Source: Datnioides undecimradiatus
Taxonomy: Eukaryota; Chordata; Actinopteri; Lobotiformes; Datnioididae
Length of the DNA: 64,000 bases
Direction: 5' to 3'
Assembly (NCBI GenBank): GCA_008933995.1
Contig: WARS01000033.1
Span: forward strand, 4,767,787 to 4,831,786
Position numbers and translations under genes: made by a program
Notes under the pieces: model-generated
Database searches by the model: none
The model's input: only the letters and a program-made list of their open reading frames with translations
Told to the model about the DNA's origin: nothing
In this document: positions 1-12,990 of the stretch, one piece after another
Layout: each line of letters begins with the position of its first letter
Position numbering within the stretch: position 1 is the first letter of the stretch

Positions 1-227
1 TGTGGATATCTCCCATGTCAATCTGTGCGAGAGGAACGAACAAACACCTGGTGCGCTCCTGATACGGTTGAATCATGCAGTCACGTGATTCGCGGCCGTG
101 CGAAGACAAAGGCAACAAATTGATCACCCGCTTTGAGGCGGATAACCCCCCCCACCCCACCCCACCCCCCACCCACACTCCCACCCGCTTCCTCCATCTG
201 TATCAGAGGGCTGGAGCTTCAGATTGC
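1..227. other. Noncoding DNA with a C-rich tract at about 145-187
   Basis: No coding exon is recognised here. The C-rich stretch has runs of eight, four, four and six cytosines separated by single adenines, so the minus strand has four or more closely spaced G-runs and could form a G-quadruplex. Short open frames across it are low-complexity artefacts. Confidence 0.5.
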
Positions 228-680
228 GCAGGACAGACTGAGCGAGAGCAGCAGAGTGTGTTTCTTCAACTAAATGAGCCATTCTCATGATGACTGGACT
301 AAAACTCACTGCACTACTTTTACAGATTTTACCCCCCGGGGATAAAGATTCTCAACAACTGAGAGACAAGTAAACATATTAATGTGTGTGTGTGTGTGTG
401 TGTGTGTGTTTAGTTGTCAGATTTAGTGATCAGGATTGGTGGCGTGCAGGAGAATGTGGCTGCGTATAACGGAAGCTGCTCTGCTCCGTGTGTCTTATAA
501 CTGATTCAAGGCCGTGCACTGGTTTTGTTCCTGATTGTGGCTGCTGGTTGTATACATGGCTGTAGCTGTATGAGACTGTTGGGGATGCATTTTTATTTGT
601 GCTGGAAGATAAAATCACACCTGTGGGGGTGTCCAACGCTTTCAGTCAGTGAAATGTGATTGGGAGCTAAGTTATTCAAA
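228..680 (+). repeat. Duplicated noncoding block, copy 1
   Basis: This block is nearly identical to 2354-2753 in the same orientation. Both begin with GCAGGACAGACTGAGCGAGA and end with GGGAGCTAAGTTATTCAAA. Copy 1 carries a (TG)n expansion at 383-409 and about 25 extra bases after it that copy 2 lacks. Weaker similarity continues to about 808, including a shared GTCAAAAATAAAT. No open frame is conserved between the copies. It may be a local segmental duplication of a regulatory or untranslated sequence, or two copies of an unrecognised dispersed element. Confidence 0.9.
383..409 (+). repeat. (TG)n microsatellite
   Basis: Uninterrupted TG dinucleotides inside copy 1 of the duplicated block. 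The matching place in copy 2 is a short imperfect TG/TA stretch. Confidence 0.95.
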
Positions 681-2353
681 CTTAACTAGGAGGCTGTACG
701 CACATGAATTATACATTTCACCTACATCAGACTGCTTTGATGTCTGCATTTACATCTATACTTTATGCTGATCGCACCGGTCCTTTTAACAAAGTCAAAA
801 ATAAATTGTTTGCTACCTTGAATCGCAGGAAAAAAAAGATGCCTTTGTCGGGGAGGGGGGGGGGTTTGTACCTCCCGCCGACCGCACCGATCTGCTGTTT
901 GTGAATATCACCGCGGCTCTTTCAGATGTAACAACAAGAATATCCTGATGTCACTTCAAGGCAGAATGAGGAGCTGCGCCATTAACTGTGACAACTTACA
1001 CAGAATCGTCGTTTCTCGCTTTGATCATGAGAATAATTGGATTAAGCTAATTACATGCCCAGCAGAATATTCCACTTGTGCTGAGCAACAGTGTGTGTTT
1101 GAGTGTGTGTGTGTGTGTGTGTGTACACTGTGATTCCTGATGGAACTGATTGTCATTAGCCTCTGGCCGCTGATTTGAATTCTATTACAAGAATGCAACA
1201 ATTACGACATGGTCATATAAGCATCTTCACATAATTATCGCTTTGATTACGGTCATATTTTTGCGAACTGATATTGAGATGCAACATGAATTTTGATGAA
1301 GGCTCGTCGCCCGGAGCCACACAAGCGCATCATTATTTACTCCATCAACAAATGCAAAACAGCAAGAAAACGGGAATATTAACTACTGAGGGAACGGCTA
1401 GATTCAATTATTCTCATACTCCGAGTACACGCAGTAATTAGATTATAGTGTGCGCATAACCAAAGCCTGATAATGATAATGGGTGCAGACTGTACCCATG
1501 GTGATATTGGGGAATATATCGGTCCGCTTCCTGTTTCTGTACAGTTATTAAAGTTTGAAATATGTCATAAAGCTCCAAACTATGACACCTATTGAATTAG
1601 TCTCTGGTGCAGCAGTTTGAATAAAATGGGGCATCACTATGACAGAATGATTCTCACCTGAGAGGACGCTATAAAGAACAATAATAAAGTGTAAATAAAG
1701 CTGTGAAATGCTGTTGATGAAATGAATGAAAGTGGATTTTATGACTGTAAGATGGGAGTGTTCAGGCATGAAGAGAGCCGGGGCAGGTCAGAGTCACAGG
1801 TCTTCTTCCTCCTCACCTGCTTATTAGAAACGTCAGGGGGCTGAATTTGATTTGTTCTCGTGATTTCACGCCACGAGGCGGTTCAGTCTCTTCCTGTTAA
1901 CAAAGGAGAGGCTTCAAACCGAACCAACCACAGATCTAAATGCACCTTTTATTCAAAACGCTGCATAAATCCCTGGAAGATAATGTGTTTTTAAGACTAT
2001 ATTTCAAGGTTGCCCGAGAAACGAATGCAAATGTTGAGAGAAGCTACTATAATTTGTAAATTACGGTTATTTGCATTGTCAGCCCGCTCCTAACAGTGCA
2101 GACGCGCGCTGTTGGTCTCTCTCTTGTGTCAAGCGTGAGGTGTATCATGCAAAACTCTCAGAATGTGTGCACGCGTGGCTGCAAAACTGAGACAATTTGA
2201 CTATTTATAATAACGTGCTACTGATTTTCAGTAATATGAATGACTTAAATTAAGCCAGTGGGGGTTTTTTTAGGTTTTTTGTAACCTTGTCTAATGGAGT
2301 TGAGTATTTACTTCCTTTGGCTCGTTGTTTGGGCCAGTGTCCGGCTGATATGT

Positions 2354-2753
2354 GCAGGACAGACTGAGCGAGAGCAGCAGAGTGTGTTTCTTCAACTAAA
2401 TGAGCCATTCTCATGATGACTGGACTAAAACTCACTGCACTACTTTTACAGATTTTACCCCCCCAGGGGACGAACACAACAACTGAGAGATGAGTAAACA
2501 TATTAATGCATGTGTGTTTATGTATGTGCAGAGGCGTGCAGGAGAATGTGGCTGCGTATAACGGAAGCTGCTCTGCTCCGTGTGTCTTATAATTGATTCA
2601 AGGCCGTGCATTGGTTTTGTTCCTGATTGTGGCTGCTGCTGTTTGAGACTGTTGGGGATGTATTTTTATTTGTGCTGGAAGATAAAATCACACCTGTGGG
2701 GGTGTGCAACGCTTTCAATCAGTGAAATGTGATTGGGAGCTAAGTTATTCAAA
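2354..2753 (+). repeat. Duplicated noncoding block, copy 2
   Basis: Direct repeat of 228-680, about 2.1 kb downstream, with only scattered substitutions and small indels outside the TG tract. The sequence before each copy does not match. After each copy the match fades over about 70-130 bases. Confidence 0.9.
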
Positions 2754-3482
2754 TTCAGCAGTGTGTTATGTTATGTTGCTCACGCCGGTCTTTCTACCAA
2801 GGTAATGAAAAGTCAAAAATAAATCACGCGCTGCCTTAAATCATACAGATCCACACCTTGGCTGATTTATATACTCACTCCAGGGCAAAAACCCAAGTTT
2901 CCTGGTGACGGCTCGTGGAGAATTTCTCACAGTTAATTATGAAACTGAGTAAGTTCCAGGGCTGTTTCTTTTAATCAGGCCAATATATACACAAGAAGAT
3001 CCTAACTGCAAATGCAAACTGTGCTGCGAGGGTACGTTTTCCCTGCCGGAGCTGTGAAGTGCATCGTCGGCCCGGTGCGATCCAGTACTCATTAACACTT
3101 TGACTGGAACGTTAGACTTCGCACCGTCTGTACTTGTAACATCTTCACAGTAGAAAGCTGTAATTGCGTACACCCACATATCAAGTCCTTTAACTATTTC
3201 TCACTATCCATAACTTATTTATTATCTCTCTCTCTCTCTAAAGAAGACATTTGCTAAAATCTGTTTCTCAGCGTTTAGAGTCTGACTCGCCTTCTAATCT
3301 GCAGCATGTGCCGGCGTAAAGTCGAGCACCCAATATCACTTTTCCTCATGTGAGCTTCAGGAATATCATATTTACATGTCACTGCTGACTGCATGATGGC
3401 TGCTGATTAAAAATAGATTCATTCAGAGGCCTCCACTTGACACACGAGGACATGCCGGGAATACGAGCTGATCTTATGCAGC

Positions 3483-3523
<41 letters not shown>
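3483..3523 (+). repeat. (GT)n microsatellite
   Basis: About 20 GT units in noncoding DNA upstream of b3gat1. Open frames reading through it on both strands are dinucleotide artefacts. Confidence 0.95.
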
Positions 3524-3526
<3 letters not shown>

Positions 3527-4019
3527 GTTGGAGGGGCCTGCAGTATAAGTCTAAAAGGTCCGATGACCAACAGAGTCAGAGTGAAATCAGCAAGATGCAG
3601 CTAGAGTTGGTTTGTGAGAGGATAAATATTATAATGTCGCTCTGGTCGCCTTGTTGCCATCAGCTCTGTGTGATTCCTTGTTGCGTCTGTAACCTTGTTA
3701 TTCCTTATGGAAAAGAGTGGAAGCTGCACACTCTGACAACGCTGCCTCAGAACATGGGAAAGCTTCCAAATCTGGATCCCTCCTCCTCTGCGAGCATTTT
3801 CATGTTTGATTGACAAGTTAATTCAATCATTATTTCGACATGAGAAAATGGCGACCGGCCAACACGCTTGTACTGCTGAGTGCTACATTGGGAGCAATGT
3901 TGTGTTTTGCTGGAAGCCACGTGAGAATATAGAGCATCACTTACTCCACTCACAGGATGGAGGATTTACCTCCAACACCGAGGATCCATGTAAAACCTGT
4001 TTAAGCCGCGCTAGCAGCC

Positions 4020-4330
4020 AGGCTCGCTCAGCAACTACAGGACGGATTGGATGATGAAATTGGAAGGGGTGAAATTTGATTCGAGCATTCATGGTCCCCT
4101 GAGGATGAAGCCTATTGACTTGGGTATTGGCGGGTTTACTATGGCATGTTGTACCCGCATTCTTGCGCCACTAACGACTACACTGTAAATCCTCTGACTT
4201 TCGGTGTAGTCACCATGCTTGCCATTTAACCAAACTCATGCAAAAGCTCATTTCCGTCTAGCTCAGCTGCACTGTGTGCTTGTGCTAACGGTATAATGCT
4301 AACACGCTGACCTAAGATGGTAAACTCTGC
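4020..4330 (+). repeat. Teleost dispersed repeat fragment
   Basis: The wording ATTCATGGTCCCCTGAGGAT followed by CCTATTGACTT, a CTCTGACTTTC block and GCTAAC/GCTAACACGCTGA phrases is recognised as a decayed member of an abundant teleost interspersed repeat. The same family appears at about 15100-15330 and 15860-15960. The family assignment is from memory of its wording and the ends are not defined. Confidence 0.55.
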
Positions 4331-5689
4331 TGCTTGAAACACACCCTGAGAACCTTAAACGCATTGGGAAATAATAACATTTTATTGTTTTTAAGGCGAT
4401 GCATGATGAGAACGACTTGTAAATTGAACCAAGGCTATCGCTGCTCACTATTCATAAAACACAACAACATAATTTCTGTAGTCTTGGATGTCAGGGCCTA
4501 ACAACACCATTGTGACCTTGTTTTATACTATATGACTCTAATTTGGCAATGCAGGGACCCGTAGTTCGGATCTCTGCACATCTCACAGGTGTACTGCGGT
4601 TGTAGTTTTGAATATTGATGATCTGACTGAAGTGATTAAAAAACAGAAAAGTGAGAGCACAAGGAGAACTGTCGGCAGGTAATGTTACAGTCTTTCATGG
4701 TGGGTGTAATAATTATTGCACTTAAACGATTTTTTCATTTTGAAATGATCCCCACAAAATTTCTCCCTATGAACAAATATCTTTTTTCTCCGTGGTGTCG
4801 TTCGAGGACGAGGCAGCATAACGACTAGTTGTTTGGCGCTGATTGGCGTCAAGGTGAAGGCAGGCGTTGGGTTTCTGTCAGATACAAAGCCGCGAGTCGG
4901 CGAGGAGGTGCTGCGCTGAGAGCAATTACTCTTTTACAATGAATGTGTTTATGTGCGCGCATTATTTCAAATTGCGCCGCAGATCATGATGCAGCTAATA
5001 CTGGTGGTCATAAAAGGCACTTTATAAGCACTGTCTTCTTCTGCTCCTTAAGAACAGATGAATAAACAGCCTCTCTCTTGAGGAAAATAAGGCTTAGTCA
5101 CAGACTGAAAACCCAAACGGGTATTCATGTACTTATCCAAATAGTCTATTTAATCTGTAAGAAATATATATGACGGCTGATTTGAATTACAGTATTTGAT
5201 ACCGGGTAAAGATAATATATCATGGAACTTGCACAGGAAGAATAAAAGGGAAATTGAAGTTGGGAGGAATACAGAAGTAAACAGAGGAGTCAGAGGGACG
5301 AGCGCTGTTTGATAATTCAGCGTACTGAGGACGGTTATTGGACGACAGCACACATATCCCTATCGTGAGCTGATCAGCCATGTACGCGTGTGGATGCGAA
5401 CAGGAAAAAGACAAGATTCTGTCAGAGTGATCAGAGTATCTCTCATTTGGCATTGTTCACTTTATTTACTTTTGGGCTTTGCATCAACTCTTAAGGAAAA
5501 CACCCAGGCCTTCCTCCTTTCCTGCTAATGCAAGTCATTAACTCCATGTAGCTGGTTTGGCACTGAGCAGGCAGCGCACACTGGGTTTATTGGGGGTTTT
5601 TACTGAAAACAGCTGTCTGCAGATGCTGTAAATAGAGTCTGAACAAACCGTACCTACGTTTTCACAAACCCCACCCGTAAAGCGCACTA

Positions 5690-5840
5690 ATTAACATTAG
5701 TCTGATTCATTAGCTAATGTAGCTGTTTCCGCATGTCTCTAGCGTCTGTGCCAGGCTAAGCTAACCAACACTTATCTTCTTTAAGATGTCCAGTCCAGAC
5801 AAATAGAGTACAGACCGATCACTCAGTATCTTTAAACCTA
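5690..5840 (-). repeat. Short teleost TTAGC-rich repeat fragment
   Basis: Contains the CAGGCTAAGCTAACC block, the reverse complement of the GGTTAGCTTAGC core that marks a common teleost nonautonomous repeat. The same core is seen at 17965-18060 and 19780-20010 in the glb1l2 gene. Boundaries are vague. Confidence 0.4.
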
Positions 5841-5855
5841 TTTCTAACTGAGAAC

Positions 5856-6304
5856 TGTCAGGATCGGTTATTAGTCAAGTGTCTGTTGTTAGGGTTTTTA
5901 GTTCAGCTCTGTCTTTGTCTTGTCTTTTCCTGTTTTATTTTGAAGTCCGTGTCTTACCCGTCTTCCTGTCAAGTTTCCCGCTTGTGTGATTGGATTCCCC
6001 GCCCTGATGTGTTTCACCTGTGTCTCACTGTCTCCCTCACGTATATAAGCTGTGCTCCCCATTCCTCCTGTGCCAGATCGTCTTGTCGAGTAGTCGTGAG
6101 CGGTCCAGCATTTGTTTCTCCTCCGAGCGTTCCCTGTGTGTGACCCTGTTCCATATTCCTGGATTCTGAGTGTTTTGCGGATTTTTGTACCTCTGCCTGT
6201 CTACTCTTGGTTACCTGGTTTTGACCTTGCTTCCAATAAACGACCACTGAGCCTGCCAGACCCCTGACTCCAACTACTGTGTCCGCCTGATTCGCACCCT
6301 GATA
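5856..6304 (+). mobile_element. Solo LTR-like element with 5-bp target duplication
   Basis: A 449-bp element begins TGTCAGGAT and ends ACCCTGATA, a slightly decayed inverted pair of TG...CA type ends. It is flanked on both sides by the pentamer AGAAC (5851-5855 and 6305-6309), a target-site duplication of the length left by LTR retrotransposon integrases. Inside, TATATAA at 6042-6048 is followed about 190 bases later by AATAAA (6235-6240), as in the U3-R part of an LTR. There is no internal coding region, so this is a solo LTR left by LTR-LTR recombination. The superfamily was not determined. Open frames inside are coincidental. Confidence 0.8.
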
Positions 6305-6309
6305 AGAAC

Positions 6310-9300
6310 GTTCTCTTGTTGATCGACACATGTGCATTAATAACACTGTTAATGGTGCCAGAATTCCATTCAGTTGCTCCAGTTCCACGGTACCGTGCGT
6401 GACGACTTACTCACAAGGGCTCAGCGAAACACTTGAGTGTAACTGAGCATCATTAATCATATTAGTAATGCAGCATTCTCTGAATATCAGTACAACAGGG
6501 AGAACAGAAAAACCTCATTCTTGCTTGGAAGTGTTAACACATCGTTTCACATTGCTAAGCATGTAAACATCATAAATGAGCATCTTTTATTCATTTAGTC
6601 AAACTGGACAAATGAATGCTGACAGCTCCTTTTAAACTGGCTGATAACATCCAGTCAGTTTCATTCAGATGTGAACTCCTAGAATTGCTAGCAGGGCTGC
6701 TAGCAAAGGTGGTTTTAATGCTGTGTTGCCTGTGGTCTGTCGGCACGGCTGTACTTCTTTTTCACAGAGTGAGGGATGTCATCCCTGTCAGAGATTCACC
6801 GTACCTCAGGTTCAGAGTTACAAGTCAGAGGAAATGCTTTTCCCTCGCTCAGCTGCTTTATAGTACGTCGTGAGCGATGCGATGTGAGGGGAGCATTATA
6901 CGTATGATTGTGTTTGTGCCTGACGGGGGGGGGGAGCACACGCCCTTAGAATGCCCTCCAGCTGAACAAATAAACATGCATCTGATCCGACCAACCCAGT
7001 CTTCCTCAAGCTCGAGAGGTCATAGTCACTCCTCTGCACCTCCACGACACACACATGCCCAAGTATAGCCGTCCTCCTCAGAGCCAGTCACGCTCCTGCC
7101 TCCTCTCCATCTGCAGGGTCCTTTACACTAGCAGCATATTTTTACCCCATCCCATTATTAGACTTTTCAGGCATAGGAGTCCATTCAGAATGTACTCCTT
7201 TCATATGCCCGTCAGGAAATGAAAGCCAAATGAATAGAAATGCTCTTACTGTCTGACTAGTGGACCATGTGACTCTAGCTGTTTATGCCTAAGATAAACA
7301 ACCCCCACGTTATATGCATGGCTCTCTCAATTTTTCAAATCCTGCCTCATCCCCAAGTAAGAATTCCGTTTTGTGGAGCTGTGACATTTTTCATGTGATT
7401 TATTCTATTGTCCTGAGTCCTCCAGCCATGGGTGTCCCTCCGCCCCGTCCCCTTGCCGTCAGCTTTGACAATCCCAGCCTTTGTTTTTGCAATGAGAAGC
7501 AGCATTCTTCCAGAGGGATGACCTCCTCTGTTTCTGCAGGGGCTGGCACTGAGGACGCGACCCTACCCGAGGATTGGATAGCACCCGCCGGACGCTGTGA
7601 ACCAAATCCGCCAGTTGTCACCCCAACTCTGCTGCTCGTATGTGCGCCAAACACGCTCTCCTACCCCGGGAAGAGAACTTGATGGATCCCTCCGTTCATC
7701 ACAGCTGACACATCAAGTTCCAGCAACATTATCACCATTAGCCAGGCAAACAGGGTTGGACTCTGTGACGAAAGGGGATCATCACTCATTTCTGTGAGTA
7801 CGCATCTCTACCAATTACTTATTTGTGTTTTATTATTGAATTAACACTATGTTGCAGTTCATTCAATTAAGTCATTGCTCAGTAACATCATTGTTTAACA
7901 ATGGTCTACTGGGGGAAGGGAACATCAGTTGTATTTGGCACAACAAAATACAAAACCTGAGGAGCACCTGAAAGAAGTACGGAGGGTACTGAGGTGAAAA
8001 ACTATTTCAGAGCCTCATCCCTATAATCCCACAGCACATGAATATTAGAATTCCAGACCAGTCGTGCACCAAGGCACCATGCTCAACTTCTACACCTAGA
8101 AGCGGTTGAAAGGGACGGTGCAAACATAAGAACATCAAACCGCAGTGACAGTAATATATCAGTTTACCTTCTGCTGTCTGTCCTGTACAGATACATGCAC
8201 GGGTCACCAGTAGAATTCAAGGGGTTAATAATAGTTGACTCAGATGACAGTAATAAAGACTTGATGTGAGAAAATAAAAAAAAAAAATGTACGGTTCTTC
8301 AATATTCCTGATTGTCTCCCTCAGCAGTGAATCTGTTGTCAACCAGAAAATGAGTTTTCTATCACTGGCGGTAATGTTAGACTCACTTTATCTGTGGTGA
8401 CTGTCTACCACCTGCCTGGAGGGCTGAGGGATGTGCGTGGAACTGTTTTGCTGTAATGAGGGTTTGCCCTGGATACGTTTTTGAAGTGCCAAGGCCGAGG
8501 CTAATAGGTTGGAGGTTGAACAAGCATCTGCGGCCGTTCCGCTTTATTTGTGCGCTTTCGGCGTGACTCATTACCAGAGGTCAAGATAAAAAAAGGGAAA
8601 AGGTGTGGTCATTAGTGTTGAGGGCCAGCAGTGAAGCTATCTGGATCCCATACTGTAGGCTCATCTGTCTTCATGTTCTGCACAGTGATCTCCAAGCTTG
8701 TTACCCTTTAAATCCAGGATCTCTCATCAGCCTGCCTTCAGTTTGTATCTGCCTCATAGCCCCCAGCAGCCCCCGCTATTCGACTGTCATTTGCACAGGC
8801 AGCATTACTATGGATTTCCCTGCTGAGATGGGATTTAGAGGAAACGTCCCTGAGATGTTTGATATGAAAAAAGACCTAGTTATAGTTTTCACGGGCTGCG
8901 CCATACATTTTAAATACACAGTGCATTCGATCTTTTTAAGTGCTAAGTGAGGCACGCACCATCTTCCACTCGTCCTCCTTCCACTCCTGGCTCTTTGATC
9001 CAGTCAAGGTCTATCATTAGTGAGCTCTGGATAGGAGTCATTAGGTTTGTGATGTAGACCCGAGTCTGTTTCCAGCACCACCAGCCTTAATGCCAGGTCC
9101 ATATGAGTACCTGTGCTGATTGGTTATTGATGGCTGATCGCTCATTTCTTATGATGCCATTAAAAAAGGTACCCTTGGTGCTAAAGATAGCAGCTTCGGA
9201 GGGTTGTGCGCTTACAGATACACGGTGAAAGCATTGTCACAGTTAATGATTGAACGCCAAATAAATGTGCAGAGGTCAGTTTGTGCCATTCAAGGGAATT

Positions 9301-11766
9301 ATTCCTGTTTCTGGGTATAAAAGCTGTTGATTGGTGTTTTGACAGGCAACACTGAAATTGGCTTCATGGTTCAGCGCCTGCACGCAGTAAAATTGCTGTG
9401 TTTACGGCCGAGTTACCACAGCAGAGGAAAACAATGCTTTAAATTGCAGATGCATCCAAATAAATGGATTCGTGATGAAATATACGATACAGACAAGCGT
9501 GCAAATCTCATTGTTAATTGCGTCTTTATATCTTATCGATACGTATATCTCGTTATCTGTTCTTTATTATGCCTGCAACCTCATCAGATAAAAATCTTAG
9601 CATTGCATTTGTATGCAGGAGTTCCAGTTTATGTATGCTGACTCATCTACCCCCTGCAGAGGTCATAAACAAGTGGGCAGGCCCCCTGTGTGGTAGTAAT
9701 GTGCACGGACACAGGCGCCTGATGCACGTGGCATCATGCGTGTTGCAGATCTCTAGAATTCATCATCAGGCACTCACTTTCCAGTCTTCCAGTTTCCAGT
9801 CTCGAATGTTCTTAATTTTGTGCATCCTTCGCTAAAAAACTCAGGAAACATAGCCGGAGCTGAGTGTGACGGTGTTACCCCAGTTATTTTCGTCTCCGTT
9901 TCTCCTTGTGTCATGAAACTGCTAACAGAAGAGCTGGCCGTGGTGCAATAATCATCCATACTGCATTTAGCTTTAAGCACGCACTGCATCGGTGGTTGTT
10001 GCTATGGAGAGCAAGTGTAAGCAGCAAAGTTTCACCAACCAAAGCACAAAATAATATCCAGCACTTTGTGGAATTTGAGGTTTTGGACAGGCATGAAACC
10101 ATCCCAGCTTTTTTCTAATCATACAGCGGTGCAACTGTTGGTTTTAGTAAAGCAGTAAATCATATTATTTGATTTAGAGGTTACTTGTATCAGGTTATTT
10201 TTAGATTATTAGTCTTGTGAAACACACACTGCGCCCATTGTATGAAGAAAGAAACAAGTCATGTTTCATTGCAGTGCATCTGTCATTAAGACAGCCTAGT
10301 TTGCGGTTTAATTTCATCATTAATTACCTCAGACAACAGCCTTTTGGTTTTGTCTCTATTTGTCTGTTTGTGTGTCTGTTAGCTAGTAGAATACACGTGA
10401 AGATACTAGACTCAGACTGGTGCTGAAATTTGGGGAAAATGCATTTATTCTTCCTAACTCCTGAACTGTGACGTGTTAACGCATTCTGATTACATGGATT
10501 CCTGGGTCCAACGCTGTCTATCCATGTAGGCTGTGCACATTTTTGCATAAATTGATTTTTCTGCTTTTTTCAGTTTCAACATATCTTTTTCAACATCTAC
10601 ATCTATTAATTGCTATAACACTTGAACACACTGTGCAAGTGCAGCCAGGTGCACATATAAACTCACTCTTGTACTCTGCACTTGTATCTTAGATGCAGGT
10701 ATTGGATGTTAAAAAAACCCTCAAGGCCGTTTCAAACCATGTATAGCTTGATGCAGGTGTAGAGGAACCATGTTCACAGTAACACATTTATTGTTATTTC
10801 ATCAGAATCTGCAGATTCTGAGCGTCGTTTCTAAATTGTCCTTTTTCACCGCACGTCCAGTTCTGCTGTTGTCCCTTTTAGCAATGACACCAGGCGCCTT
10901 TTAGACGGGATGCAAAATGGCAAGGAGGTGCAGAGCAGTCATTGCTTTTCACCATGATGTGCATAGATAATACGCTTGCCTATATCAATGACATGCTGTT
11001 CAAACATGACCCTATTAAAACTATCCTGATGTGTTAATTAGCTAGCACAACCTTTGATCTCAGGCTGGGGTTGATCCTTTTTAATCAAGGACTAATTATG
11101 TCTAAAGACTTGTGATTAACCAGCAGATGATTAGTCTCATGAAGAGAGTCCTGAAGAGAAGGGAAACAAAGCACGCAGAGAGGCTGGAGCTTGGATTACT
11201 GCGATCACAGATATTTGTGCTGCACGTTAAAGGCTGCGTGGCATCTGGACTGCGGGAAAATAGATGACCGAATGGATAATCAGAGGGCTGAGCATGATCT
11301 TACCCACACATGTAGATTGTGAGATGTGTATGTCCTCTATCAGCGTTTACTTTTGCAGCCTTCATGTACACAAAAGCTTGTAATGCTCGAACAAATACCA
11401 GCTGAACCTGGTAAAAAAAACCCAGGCTGGCTGTAATTTGCCCGGAACATGACTGACCTTTGGTAATGAGTCACGCCAAATGCTGCAGATGCCTCCACGT
11501 CCTGCACATATTAAACATTTGCCCCACATATTCTGCCTGCCTATAGGGATCCAATCAAGGAATCGTTAGCATTCACACTTTGGCGATCTCCAAATAGCAT
11601 CAATCAGGGGCTAGGCATGTTGAGCAGCATGCAAGTCACATGGCCGGGGGCGCAAATTCAGCTGATTTGAGCACAGAGAACGCTGGTACACGTCTGCGTT
11701 GCAATCCTGAGATACATGACAGGCCGTCAGACAGATTCTAATCCCGTGCGTGTTTTCTCTCTGCAG
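6310..11766. other. Noncoding upstream region of b3gat1; no gene recognised
   Basis: About 5.4 kb without a recognisable coding exon. Open frames of 60-122 codons occur (for example about 7314-7682 and 8603-8950), but none resembles a known protein or shows a coherent splice pattern. Short G-runs occur near 6925 and an A-run near 8277. The segment 11030-11145 is dense in homeodomain-type TAATTA/GATTA sites with a CCTTTGATC TCF/LEF-type site and could be a conserved enhancer. Confidence 0.5.
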
Positions 11767-11885
11767 GGATAATTGACTGGACTGAAGCACAGATACACAC
11801 AGATACTCCTTCTCTCCAGGCGTCTTTATACCGAGCCTACACCCTCAGTCCTTGAAGCGACCATGTGCGTTGGCTATAAACATAG
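11767..11885 (+). other. b3gat1: Possible 5' untranslated exon of b3gat1
   Basis: A good acceptor (TCTCTCTGCAG) precedes 11767 and a strong donor (ATAG/GTAAG) follows 11885. Spliced to the acceptor before 13108, its one internal ATG would hit a stop within a few codons, so the exon would be noncoding. The next exon has its own in-frame stop upstream of the start codon. Supported only by splice consensus and position. Confidence 0.4.
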
Positions 11886-12719
11886 GTAAGATAATCATTT
11901 TTGCACCTTTGTCCAGAGTGCAGAGTTTACAATTTGCCTCCCGTCCACGCACGTACACACACCAGTGGCGGTAAGCTCACATGCAAAGTAACTGCAAGAC
12001 ATGCACCTTGCCTAAGAAGACTTTTTGAATTATGAATTTAATTTATGACATTGATGGAATTATCGCTGTGCAAAGTGATATCACACGGAATTTATCGAGA
12101 CAACATGTAAACCTGCATTAAGTGAGGGGAAGAAGAGACACCGAGTTTTCTTTGCCGCCATGATAGAGATAAGATAAAGAACATATTGTCCCTCTTGGCT
12201 GTAACAGGGCACCTTAAGGTCTAGTCGGACATACAAAAGAGCAAATCCATAACTTCTTTGTCTGCGTCAACTGTTTACAGGGCCTGACCCCTTCAGCGAC
12301 ACTGAAATCCCCTCTTCAAATCATTAGCTCAAATATTCTCTGTAGTACACCAGTGTGCTTTCAGATGAGACAAAAAGAAAGCTCGGAGCATTTTCTGACC
12401 TATTTTCTGTCGTGCAGCAGTTCCAGCAGGCTGAGGCTGCTTCTTAACACAATGTCTCCTTCCGTGTGGTTCGTGCCTCGCAGCTACAGTGCGCCGATGT
12501 TCAATAGAGAGCCACCATCAAAATGCAGTTCACATCGAGTGATGGGCCATCAGATTGGGAAACTCAGTCAACCAGCTCATCCATTCACGGCCTAAACACA
12601 GTATGCTAAATATATCTCTGTGAGCAGTGAATGGTTCCTTTAGAAATAACGGCTCTAAATGGAGTCTGGTGAGCCAAGCGTACATGTCTGTCTATCTGAC
12701 AGCACATCTGTTATTCTAA

Positions 12720-12990
12720 ATGTAATTACACAGGATTTCGTTTCTAATTCACAAAATTCTTTAAATAAAATATAAAATAAAGAAAATACCTCATTTTATT
12801 TATGAAATTTAATGTAAAATTGAAATTAAAGAAAATTAGAAATTAGACAAAATGTTAACTTATCCAAGTAAAAAACTATAGCATTAATTGGATAAGGCAG
12901 GATGTGTTATAATATCATTTAAGAGGTGAAACTCCATTTAAAATAATATAATATATAATATAATTTATATATAAAATGAAACTTACTTCT
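12720..12990. repeat. AT-rich low-complexity tract in the b3gat1 5' region
   Basis: Strongly AT-biased sequence with repeated AAATAAAATA, AATTAGAAATTAG and TATAATATATAATATAAT phrases. No gene is seen. It lies in the presumed intron between the 5' untranslated exon and the first coding exon of b3gat1. Confidence 0.7.

Noticed and set aside
5886-6388. Overlapping open frames on both strands at 5.9-6.4 kb
   Set aside because: They lie in the solo LTR, which has no coding capacity of its own.
7314-7682. 122-codon plus-strand open frame upstream of b3gat1
   Set aside because: Overlapped by an equally long minus-strand frame, proline/serine-rich, no family resemblance, no splice logic.
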